Assembly: GCF_002884445.1 (NCBI RefSeq)
Contig: NZ_KZ614144.1
Span: 4,136,094 to 4,200,093, forward strand
Reading direction: 5' to 3'
DNA length: 64,000 nucleotides
Source: Paenibacillus castaneae
GTDB lineage: Bacteria; Bacillota; Bacilli; Paenibacillales; Paenibacillaceae
Positions 44,423-51,344 of this stretch are shown one piece after another. A program made the translations under genes and the position numbers. Under the pieces are notes generated by a model. It saw nothing but the letters and a program-made list of their open reading frames with translations. It searched no databases and had not been told where the DNA came from. Position 1 is the stretch's first letter, and every line of letters begins with the position of its first letter.

Positions 44423-45250
44423 ATGTTGAATAATGCGCAGTTAACTGAATTCAGAAAAAACGGATTTTTAAAGGGGGATGTTATATTAAGCGACGCGGAG
44501 GTAGACCTGTTAAGGGAGGAGCTTGATTCCGTTATGGAAGGCAGAGCCGTCAAAAAACCGGTGCTGTACCATAACATGCGGTCAGAGGAAGCCGACTCTT
44601 TATATAAAGGGATGAAGATGAGCGTAAGTGAGAAGGTCGTACAGATCGTTAACATATGGATGGCAAGTGACGCATTTCTGCAGCATGCTGCACATCCGGT
44701 CATTTGTGAGGAAATCGCTCAATTGTGCAGCACGGATACGGTTCGTGTCTGGCATGATCAAATTCAATATAAGCCTCCTGTAACCGGAGGTCCGACTCCG
44801 TGGCATCAGGATCATCCGCTTTGGCCTGTCATCCAGCCTGCTGATCTGGTAAGCGCTTGGGTAGCCCTCGATGATGCTGTCATCGAGAACGGCTGCATGT
44901 GGATGGTACCAGGCAGTCACTTGTGGGGGAATCATCAGAAATATCTCGCGAGCACACCTGAATTCAAGCCGTATCACCGCCAGCCCGAGCTGCTGCCGGA
45001 AGGCGCTGCCCTGGAGGCCGTCCCGTTCGAGATTAAGAAAGGTCAGGTCGGTTATCATCACAGCCTAACTTGGCATGGCAGTCCACATAACCGATCGGAG
45101 CTTAAGCGCAGAGCGATCGCAGTACATTACATGCCTGGTCATACAACCTACAAGCCAACGAGCAGTCATCCTATGCTGCCCTATGTAACGGTCAATGAGG
45201 GTGAAATTCTGTCCGGCGAGCATTTTCCTGTCGTGTACATGAGAAGCTAA
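44423..45250 (+). CDS. phytanoyl-CoA dioxygenase (PhyH) family protein
   Basis: 275 residues. The Fe(II) ligands are seen in TPWHQDHPLWP (His-x-Asp) and the distal His in YHHSLTWHGSPHN; an Arg for 2-oxoglutarate lies in KRRAIAVHYMPGH. It belongs to the same broad family as the protein at 4657-5445 but differs in most of its sequence. AAAGGAGGT lies ten bases before the ATG. It is divergent from the AraC gene, probably its regulator. The substrate is unknown; proximity to the mannan operon is suggestive only. Confidence 0.83.
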   Translation: MLNNAQLTEFRKNGFLKGDVILSDAEVDLLREELDSVMEGRAVKKPVLYHNMRSEEADSLYKGMKMSVSEKVVQIVNIWMASDAFLQHAAHPVICEEIAQLCSTDTVRVWHDQIQYKPPVTGGPTPWHQDHPLWPVIQPADLVSAWVALDDAVIENGCMWMVPGSHLWGNHQKYLASTPEFKPYHRQPELLPEGAALEAVPFEIKKGQVGYHHSLTWHGSPHNRSELKRRAIAVHYMPGHTTYKPTSSHPMLPYVTVNEGEILSGEHFPVVYMRS

Positions 45251-45275
45251 TTGCTTTGCCCCTCGCTTAGAACAT

Positions 45276-45318
45276 GCCAAACAAAAGGAAGAGCCAAATA
45301 CTTTTCCTTTTGTTTGGC
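45276..45318. terminator. shared hairpin between convergent PhyH and UMP kinase genes
   Basis: GCCAAACAAAAGGAA and its complement make a perfect 15-pair stem with a 13-base loop. There is no clean T-run on either side but the arms are A- and T-rich; it probably ends both convergent transcripts. Confidence 0.6.
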
Positions 45319-45345
45319 TATCATTTGCAAAGTGTTTCTTTGTTT

Positions 45346-46083
45346 TTATATATCCAATTCCAGAACAGATTCAGCGCTTATAATCGTTCCGTTGTTTTTG
45401 CCTTCACAAATTTCTTTCATAGAACCGGGCTTGTCAAAGTTGAACACATGCATGGGCAAATTGTAGTCTCTGGCTAGTATGAACGCCGATTGATCCATTA
45501 CTTTTAAATTATGTTGTAAAACATCGTTGTAATGAAGGGATTTGAACTTCTTTGCCTGTATATCATATTTAGGGTCTGCACTAAGAACGCCGTCTACGCC
45601 TTGTTTTGCAACCAATAGCGCATCGCAATTTACCTCAATCGCCCTTTGCACCGAAGGATAGTCAGTTGTTACGTAAGGCTGCCCATTTCCACCTGCAAAT
45701 ATGACAATATAACCTTTCTCTAAGTGGTGGACCGCTCTTAGCCTAATATAAGGCTCGGCAACTGAAGCAATTGGAATGGCTGTCATTACTCGAACCTCTT
45801 TGCTTGTTTTGGCCTTCAGAACACCACGGAGCATTAGACTGTTTACAACCGTTGCAAGCGTGCCGATATTGTCAGCCTCGGCTCTTTCGATACCCCAGCT
45901 CTCCCCCATATTTCCCCGAAATATATTTCCCCCGCCAATAACTAAGGATACCTCCACACCTTGATTCACAACGGACATAATTTCATTAGCAATGTAATCC
46001 AATCTTTCCGGCTCAAACCCAAATTCAGTATGTCCCGCTACTGCTCCACCGCTTAGTTTAATAAGGACTCTTCTGTACCTCAA
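45346..46083 (-). CDS. UMP kinase paralogue (PyrH-like amino acid kinase family)
   Basis: 245 residues. It matches bacterial UMP kinase throughout: YRRVLIKLSGGAVAG (phosphate-binding), VEVSLVIGGGNIFRG, DNIGTLATVVNSLML, FAGGNGQPYVTTD, CDALLVAKQGVDGVLSADPKYD and VMDQSAFILARDYNLP. UMP kinase makes UDP from UMP and ATP in pyrimidine synthesis. The frame opens at 46116, inside a terminator; the TTG at 46083 has GGAGGAGG eight bases upstream and gives the usual PyrH N-terminus, so it is preferred. It lacks the frr, tsf and rpsB neighbours of the housekeeping pyrH, so it is probably a second copy. A leader ORF and attenuator precede it. Confidence 0.83.
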   Translation of the reverse strand: MRYRRVLIKLSGGAVAGHTEFGFEPERLDYIANEIMSVVNQGVEVSLVIGGGNIFRGNMGESWGIERAEADNIGTLATVVNSLMLRGVLKAKTSKEVRVMTAIPIASVAEPYIRLRAVHHLEKGYIVIFAGGNGQPYVTTDYPSVQRAIEVNCDALLVAKQGVDGVLSADPKYDIQAKKFKSLHYNDVLQHNLKVMDQSAFILARDYNLPMHVFNFDKPGSMKEICEGKNNGTIISAESVLELDI

Positions 46084-46100
46084 CCTATACCCCTCCTCCA

Positions 46101-46139
46101 TAAAAATAAAAAACACTAAAGCATCATATGCTTTAGTGT
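46101..46139 (-). terminator. attenuator terminator between leader ORF and UMP kinase gene
   Basis: On the minus strand a perfect 12-pair stem (ACACTAAAGCAT with ATGCTTTAGTGT, three-base loop) is followed by TTTTTATTTTTA and ends right at the ribosome binding site of the UMP kinase gene. The stop codon of the 23-codon leader ORF lies in the first arm of the stem (46133-46135), so a ribosome at that stop would prevent the stem from forming. Confidence 0.8.
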
Positions 46140-46204
46140 CCTATTGAAATGAGAAAATGAAAATAGAAAGCAGATTCGCTGCAGCTTCTCCGTTTTCTCT
46201 TCAT
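46133..46204 (-). CDS. putative 23-aa leader peptide of the UMP kinase attenuator
   Basis: ATG at 46204 behind AAAGGGGTGGG; the peptide starts MKRKRRSCSESA and ends FYFHFLISIGH, with TAA at 46133 inside the terminator stem. It is basic at the N-terminus and aromatic in the middle. The combination of good ribosome binding site, short length and overlap with a terminator is that of leader peptides in translation-dependent attenuation. The stalling signal is not known; there is no run of one amino acid codon. Confidence 0.6.
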   Translation of the reverse strand: MKRKRRSCSESAFYFHFLISIGH

Positions 46205-46239
46205 GTTCCCACCCCTTTCAATTTTTAACGTCCATTTAT

Positions 46240-46267
46240 TTTATACATAACAACTGTAAAATTTCAA
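46240..46267 (-). promoter_or_regulatory. promoter of the leader-UMP kinase transcript
   Basis: -35 TTGAAA (plus 46262-46267) and -10 TATAAA (plus 46240-46245), 16 bases apart. Predicted start near 46232, about 28 bases ahead of the leader ATG. Confidence 0.55.
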
Positions 46268-46311
46268 CATAAATGATTAGTCTAGGCTGGCCGATTGAGG
46301 CAGAGTATCGT

Positions 46312-46998
46312 TCAGCCAAACAAAGAGTTGCATGCAATCAATATGATGATGACGCCGCTTAATGCTGTACTAAATTGCCCTAATGTGAATTTGCCGATAC
46401 GAATGCTGGCAACCTTCCGTCCTAGAACAACACCGAACCATACCGTGATAAAGCTTCCTGCCGCAGCTGTTATAGAGATTGCAAGCGGCGATAGCCCGAT
46501 CAGACCAGCCCCAACACCATTCGTAACGGCATTTGCGGCAAGCGCCACTCCCAAAATGACAGCCTCGCCTATTCCAATCGATCCCGATTTATCAACATCC
46601 GCCGTTTCAGGATTTTGCAGGATCGCTTTTATAGATCCCGATTGTCCGTTTGATTCCGTTGATTTCGTTGATTTCGTTGATTCCGAATCTGATACTTGCT
46701 CAACAGCTGGCTGTGAAACTTTTTTTGATTTGCGCGGAGCAGCTAACAAAATAATACGAATACCGACAATAAACAATAAAAGCGCTCCAACCAGAACAGG
46801 AAATATTCCCGGAAGAACTTTTGAAAGCCACTGCCCTGACATAATTCCAGTCATACTAAGCAAAAAACAAATGACCGCAATTGTTAAATTTGATAAAAAG
46901 CTAATACGAATCCCACGAATGCCATATGATATTCCAACACCTAAATTATCTAAACTAGATGAGACGGCGAATCCTAAGATAAGAATCCAAGCTGCCAA
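46312..46998 (-). CDS. YtaF-like sporulation membrane protein / MntP-related
   Basis: About 228 residues with six membrane segments in a 3+3 arrangement: AWILILGFAVSSSLDNLGVGISYG, then NLTIAVICFLLSMTGIMSG, a third segment, a charged linker, then GIGEAVILGVALAANAVTNGVGAG and two more. The SLDN/NAVTNG pair is the internal repeat of YtaF/MntP proteins, which hold metal-binding aspartate in MntP. YtaF is a sporulation protein in Bacillus of unclear activity. The frame reaches 47091, but the TTG at 46998 has GAGGAG nine bases upstream. The linker has three near-identical nine-base repeats encoding STK and is not conserved. Confidence 0.75.
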   Translation of the reverse strand: MAAWILILGFAVSSSLDNLGVGISYGIRGIRISFLSNLTIAVICFLLSMTGIMSGQWLSKVLPGIFPVLVGALLLFIVGIRIILLAAPRKSKKVSQPAVEQVSDSESTKSTKSTESNGQSGSIKAILQNPETADVDKSGSIGIGEAVILGVALAANAVTNGVGAGLIGLSPLAISITAAAGSFITVWFGVVLGRKVASIRIGKFTLGQFSTALSGVIIILIACNSLFG

Positions 46999-47131
46999 GA
47001 TGTTCAACTCCTCAATACGATTTACAGCCATAGTATTGAGATTGTTGTGGAAATGTTCCGATTTCATTCCAAAACGTTGAGATTCCATCAACAGTCAAAC
47101 TTAAAACAAAGCCGGAAGGAGTGGTTAGAGG

Positions 47132-47800
47132 ATGCTTGAGGAGAAAAGAGAAACAACATTGGGCGAAACTTTAATTTCGTTATTGAAAGCACGTTCCTTG
47201 TCCATGCGCAAACTAAGTACACTGACCGGAATTGACACGGCTACTATTTCAAGAATCGTTAATGGGAAGCAAAAGGCAAAGCCAAGTCATCTGGAGATAT
47301 TCGCCCTTCATCTTGGTGTTCCAACCGCCCAATTACTTCAAGCTGCAGGATTCGAAGTAAGTGTTCTACATCCTAATCGATCAACGAATATTCACGCGTC
47401 TATTGATAGCATTTCAGAAGTTCTCCAAGCTTCAAATTTAATGAATTATACGTTTACATCCGAGCTGGTCCAGAAAGAACTAAATAAATATGAGCCTTAT
47501 GCCTTAACGGAAGAAGGACAACGTATCATCCTGAATGAATTTCCTGCAAAAGTGGCAAGCGTGAATGGAGCTGGACCTTTTATCGATGAGCTTAAGCAAA
47601 TGTATCTGCAATATGGCGAGACTGGAATTGCGCTAGAAAGACGGGCCATCATTGGAAGCGCACTGCTCTATTTTGTTTTATCCATTGACGTCATACCCGA
47701 TTACGTTTTCCCTCTCGGCTACTTGGATGATGCCATCGCCGTGCAGCTGGTGCTCGACCGCCTTAATCACACGCCTAACACAACCGTTGCCAAGAAATGA
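47132..47800 (+). CDS. XRE-type helix-turn-helix protein with DUF1232 domain
   Basis: 222 residues. An XRE DNA-binding domain occupies residues 8-65 (LISLLKARSLSMRKLSTLTGIDTATISRIVNGKQKAKPSHLEIFALHLGVP). The C-terminal DUF1232 has ERRAIIGSALLYFVLSIDVIPDYV then LGYLDDAIAVQLVLDRL, a hydrophobic helical hairpin probably bound to the membrane, as in YkvA. The fusion would link gene control to a membrane signal. It starts with ATG behind GGAAGGAG and is divergent from the YtaF-like gene, with about 130 bases between. Confidence 0.78.
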   Translation: MLEEKRETTLGETLISLLKARSLSMRKLSTLTGIDTATISRIVNGKQKAKPSHLEIFALHLGVPTAQLLQAAGFEVSVLHPNRSTNIHASIDSISEVLQASNLMNYTFTSELVQKELNKYEPYALTEEGQRIILNEFPAKVASVNGAGPFIDELKQMYLQYGETGIALERRAIIGSALLYFVLSIDVIPDYVFPLGYLDDAIAVQLVLDRLNHTPNTTVAKK

Positions 47801-47844
47801 AACGCTCTAACCTCAAAAGTCGAAACTAACCCGAACTTACACGC

Positions 47845-47888
47845 AAAAAAGGGCTCCTATATTGTATTTATCCAATGTAAGGGCCCTT
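47845..47888 (-). terminator. Rho-independent terminator of the small conserved gene
   Basis: On the minus strand AAGGGC pairs with GCCCTT through an A/T-rich internal part, with six T following. It lies 43 bases past the stop of 47931-48170 and in the gap behind the convergent XRE-DUF1232 gene. Confidence 0.6.
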
Positions 47889-47930
47889 CTTATGAGAAAA
47901 CGAACCATATGGTTCTACAACCAAGCAAGT

Positions 47931-48170
47931 CTATGTATGATCTTGGAACGGCTTCCCGCGTTCTTCCGAAGCTAAAGCATAAGTGTAAATTCGGCTAAGC
48001 TTTACGACTCTGCGATTTGGGCGACGAATAACCACGGAGGACTCGTCCCATGCAACTACGATGCCAACCACATCATTCTGTTCCATTTCATCCCGTACGA
48101 CTCTAACGGCTTCACCTTTAATGCGGAACTGATCAAGCTGCTCTTCACTAACCAAATTGATTGCCTCCAA
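47931..48170 (-). CDS. conserved hypothetical small protein (79 aa)
   Basis: 79 residues. The middle part (EAVRVVRDEMEQNDVVGIVVAWDESSVVIRRPNRRVVKLS) reads as a small beta barrel of SH3 or Sm-like type with basic strands, so RNA or protein binding is possible. A TTG- or ATG-type start is at 48170. Downstream terminator at 47845-47888. No family recognised. It is cut off from the next gene by about 100 bases. Confidence 0.55.
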   Translation of the reverse strand: MEAINLVSEEQLDQFRIKGEAVRVVRDEMEQNDVVGIVVAWDESSVVIRRPNRRVVKLSRIYTYALASEERGKPFQDHT

Positions 48171-48268
48171 TATTCATTTAATCCGAATCTCTATTGAAAA
48201 ACCTCAATGATTGCTAACGCAATGCATTGAGGCTCTTACTTTCACGTTTCGTCACGAACGTTATATCT

Positions 48269-48589
48269 TTAACCTGCATGCTCTTTCGCATCATTGGTTT
48301 CATACCATTCGTCCAATACCCGCGAGGACATTACTCTAAGACCAATATAATTGCTTTGACGGTCTGTGAACTGCTCCCGCCATTCAATGGATAATTCGTC
48401 GCACAGCTTAACAATCGTCAGCAGCTCAGACCAAGCAACATAACGTTTGTACCAAAAAAACTGCGGATGCTCAATCATATAAGGATACAAATCATCAAAT
48501 TCCGTATGTTTGCAATCTAGCGCGCGTTCAAAATGAACTTTGGCATCACTAAGCTTCGCATACATAAACTCTGCAGACATTTCCCCCAT
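48269..48589 (-). CDS. hypothetical protein (106 aa)
   Basis: 106 residues, predicted mostly helical, with an aromatic-rich part LYPYMIEHPQFFWYKRYVAWSELL. No membrane segment and no family recognised. A GGGGAGG site lies just upstream of the ATG (MGEMSAEFMY). It lies on the same strand as xpt, about 80 bases downstream of it, so it may be cotranscribed. Confidence 0.55.
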   Translation of the reverse strand: MGEMSAEFMYAKLSDAKVHFERALDCKHTEFDDLYPYMIEHPQFFWYKRYVAWSELLTIVKLCDELSIEWREQFTDRQSNYIGLRVMSSRVLDEWYETNDAKEHAG

Positions 48590-48671
48590 AACATGTGCCT
48601 CCCCTCAATCACTACTATATTATTATAAGCGATATTATCAGATGGGAAAAGGGCAATTGATCTGGAACATA

Positions 48672-49241
48672 TTACTCAAATGTAATTTCACCGTTCTCAA
48701 GCGATGAAATACGTACGAGCGGTTCCACCCGAATCCCTTGCTCCCGCAGTGTTTTTCCACCTGCTTGGAACGATTTCTCAACGACAATGCCAAGTCCAAC
48801 TAAAGATGCGCCCGATTGTTGAATAATTTTCACAAGTCCGCGCGCGGCATCGCCATTCGCAATAATATCATCAATAAATAGTACCCGATCCTCTTGTGTT
48901 AGAAACTGTTTAGATACCATAATATCGGTAACGATCCCTTTTGTAAAAGAAGGCACTCGTTCCGAGTACACATCAGGATCAGCGATCAACGTTTTTTTGC
49001 GGCGTGCGAATACTAGCGGTACGCCCAGCACAAGTGCAGTAGCAAAGGCAGCCGGTATTCCTGAAGATTCTACCGTAATGACCTTCGTGATATGCTCTTC
49101 TGCGAAGCGTCTTGCGAACTCATGGCCCATTTCCATTGTCAATGCAGGATCGACTTGGTGGTTAATCAATGCATCCATTCGCAGTACATTACTCGATAAT
49201 ATGGATGATTCTTCCAAAATACGTTGTTTTAAGATTTCCAT
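48672..49241 (-). CDS. xpt: xanthine phosphoribosyltransferase
   Basis: 189 residues, the length of B. subtilis Xpt. The PRPP-binding motif is RVLFIDDIIANGDAARGL (about 118-135); KVITVESSGIPAA and the FARRKK loop also match. It converts xanthine and PRPP to XMP in purine salvage. No purine riboswitch could be seen in the upstream 240 bases, unlike in B. subtilis. The gene pbuX is not next to it. Confidence 0.92.
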   Translation of the reverse strand: MEILKQRILEESSILSSNVLRMDALINHQVDPALTMEMGHEFARRFAEEHITKVITVESSGIPAAFATALVLGVPLVFARRKKTLIADPDVYSERVPSFTKGIVTDIMVSKQFLTQEDRVLFIDDIIANGDAARGLVKIIQQSGASLVGLGIVVEKSFQAGGKTLREQGIRVEPLVRISSLENGEITFE

Positions 49242-49488
49242 CTTTCATTACCTCCACCAAAATCCTTTTCGTTAACGTACCATAGGTCGGGCAAAAAGTG
49301 CAACCATAATGAAGCGTCGTATATTTGAACAAACTTCAATGAGCTTTGCAACATAGTATATCAAAGTTATAACTTCAAATCTTCGGAAAATAGAAGAAAC
49401 TTTTACCACATTTCACACGTCTAATATAGTAATGATTCTAATTATTGTGTTCGATTAATTATAGATAGAAACAAAAAGGAGTGAGGGA

Positions 49489-50205
49489 ATGAACGACGTT
49501 AAGCAAGCAACATCCAAAGCTGCATTGCTTGCAGCGACATCTGCGCTTGTCATACTGCTTGCAGGCTGTCAAAGTGCGGTAAAAGCCCCTGCCGTCACCT
49601 ATACAAGCAATCCTGCTCCTAACCAGACATATTTAGAGGACGAGCCGGACAGCCCGCAGAAAACATATATCGAACAAACGGAGAATGAGCCTCTTTCAGA
49701 AGAACCACATCGGAATACTGTCGATACGACTACCGATGGTACCGCCGAAACCTCAAACGTTCGGAAAACGGATGATTCGACCAAAGGCATTGTAAAAACG
49801 GAAGGTGAAGATTTAGCATGGTCTTCCTCCAAACCTAAGTTGCACGGTATTTCTATCGGCGACAGCAGCTCAACCGTCGAGAAGCTTCATGGAAAACCAG
49901 TGGATACATACAACCTTGATGAAGAAATAGATTTGATTCAAGTTTATGAGTATGACGGTTTTGCAATCGGAATTAACAGCAAACAAAAGGTTCAATATGT
50001 AGAGGTATACGACAAGCGAATCAAAGCTGGGCTCAGTGGTCTGAAAGTTGGCGATAAGCCGGATGCTGCTCTTCACTTGCTCGGCAAGCCGGATAAGCAA
50101 ACGACCTATTTACTCACTTACGAAGCAGCTGGCGCCCTGCTCAAGCTGGATTTAGACCCTGACCATAATAAGATTGTATCGATCAAGCTGCTCACACTGA
50201 ATTAG
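49489..50205 (+). CDS. lipoprotein of unknown function
   Basis: 238 residues with a lipoprotein signal (AALLAATSALVILLAGC, acceptor Cys about residue 27), an acidic, Thr/Ser-rich unordered linker to about residue 105, and a globular C-terminal half in which two segments repeat: HGISIGDSSSTVEKLHGKP and SGLKVGDKPDAALHLLGKP. This duplication is like that of the small Paenibacillus lipoproteins with DUF4309-type folds. AAAGGAG precedes the ATG. Probably outer-face of the membrane; function unknown. Confidence 0.65.
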   Translation: MNDVKQATSKAALLAATSALVILLAGCQSAVKAPAVTYTSNPAPNQTYLEDEPDSPQKTYIEQTENEPLSEEPHRNTVDTTTDGTAETSNVRKTDDSTKGIVKTEGEDLAWSSSKPKLHGISIGDSSSTVEKLHGKPVDTYNLDEEIDLIQVYEYDGFAIGINSKQKVQYVEVYDKRIKAGLSGLKVGDKPDAALHLLGKPDKQTTYLLTYEAAGALLKLDLDPDHNKIVSIKLLTLN

Positions 50206-50297
50206 ATTGCTAATTTCATATTCCGAAAAAAGTCATGCCTGTCCCCTTTTGGACATACCTTCTTTATATAGAAGGTTGATCGAACGGAGGACTGTGG

Positions 50298-51341
50298 ATG
50301 ATGTGGAAACGTACAGGGAAAGTGCTGCAAGTTGCAGCGACCTACATAGGCACTATAGTAGGAGCCGGCTTTGCAACCGGTCAAGAAATATTGCAGTTTT
50401 TTACAAGATTCGGTTATTGGGGCAGCATCACAATCGCATTGTCCACTATCCTGTTTATATGGCTTGGTGCCAAAATGATGCTTATCTCCAGCAGCATACG
50501 CGCCAAATCCTATGAGGATTTAAATAAGTCGCTTTTCGGCGATAAATATGGACGAATTGTTAGTCATTTCATGCTCGTCATCCTGCTCGGCGTTACAGCC
50601 GTCATGCTCGCCGGTGCTGGGACAATATTTCATGAGCATTGGAATATTTCTTATCAATCCGGGCTGCTCATCACCATGGTCGCTTGTTATTTTTTGCTGC
50701 GCAAAGGGATGAAAGCCATACTAACGATTAATGCCATTGTCGTCCCCATTATGCTCCTCTTCACCATTCTCATTATTATCGAAACACTTCGAACACCAGG
50801 CGCTGATAAATTTCTAACATTAGCGAGCAATGATTCTGTTTGGGCTGCTTGGGCCTCCCCTTTTCTATACACAGCCTTTAATCTTTCCATGTCACAAGGA
50901 GTGCTCGTCCCGCTGGGAGCAGAAATTAATGATCGAAAAATCATCATAGCAGGATCATGGGTCGGCGGCATCGGTATTGGATTCATGCTATTAGCCGGTC
51001 ATATCGCATTATCCGTTCATATGCCGGGCATTCAGCAGTTTTCTATTCCGATGGGAGGCATCGCCGGCCTGCTTGGGCCAAGCATACAGCTTATTTATAT
51101 TTTTATTATTTTCGCTGAAATATTCACGACCCTTATTGCCGATATTTATGGTCTCACGCTGCAGCTGCATGAACGATTGAAATGGACTCGCAGCTTCATT
51201 GTTCTGCTCATTCTATTCATCTGCTACTTAGCCAGCCAAATTGGCTTCGGAATGCTGCTGTCAACTTTATATCCGGTTTTCGGATTAATCAGCTTTGGCT
51301 GGCTTTTCTTAATTATTCGAAAGCGAATGTCGTCTGTATAG
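50298..51341 (+). CDS. YkvI-like membrane transporter (APC superfamily)
   Basis: 347 residues with about ten membrane segments. The start LQVAATYIGTIVGAGFATGQEILQFF is the first-helix motif of YkvI-type carriers, with a broken GAGFATG helix like that of LeuT-fold amino acid transporters. ATG at 50298 has GGAGG seven bases upstream. Its substrate is unknown. Its stop lies only a few bases from that of the convergent yhaN gene, with no terminator in between. Confidence 0.75.
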   Translation: MMWKRTGKVLQVAATYIGTIVGAGFATGQEILQFFTRFGYWGSITIALSTILFIWLGAKMMLISSSIRAKSYEDLNKSLFGDKYGRIVSHFMLVILLGVTAVMLAGAGTIFHEHWNISYQSGLLITMVACYFLLRKGMKAILTINAIVVPIMLLFTILIIIETLRTPGADKFLTLASNDSVWAAWASPFLYTAFNLSMSQGVLVPLGAEINDRKIIIAGSWVGGIGIGFMLLAGHIALSVHMPGIQQFSIPMGGIAGLLGPSIQLIYIFIIFAEIFTTLIADIYGLTLQLHERLKWTRSFIVLLILFICYLASQIGFGMLLSTLYPVFGLISFGWLFLIIRKRMSSV

Positions 51342-51344
51342 CAT

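Noticed and set aside
46083..46116. Longer N-terminus of the UMP kinase paralogue from 46116
   Set aside because: It would be translated from within the terminator stem and precedes the ribosome binding site.
49242..49488. Possible purine riboswitch before xpt
   Set aside because: The conserved TATA-N-ATG and GTTTCTACC-type elements of the aptamer were not found.
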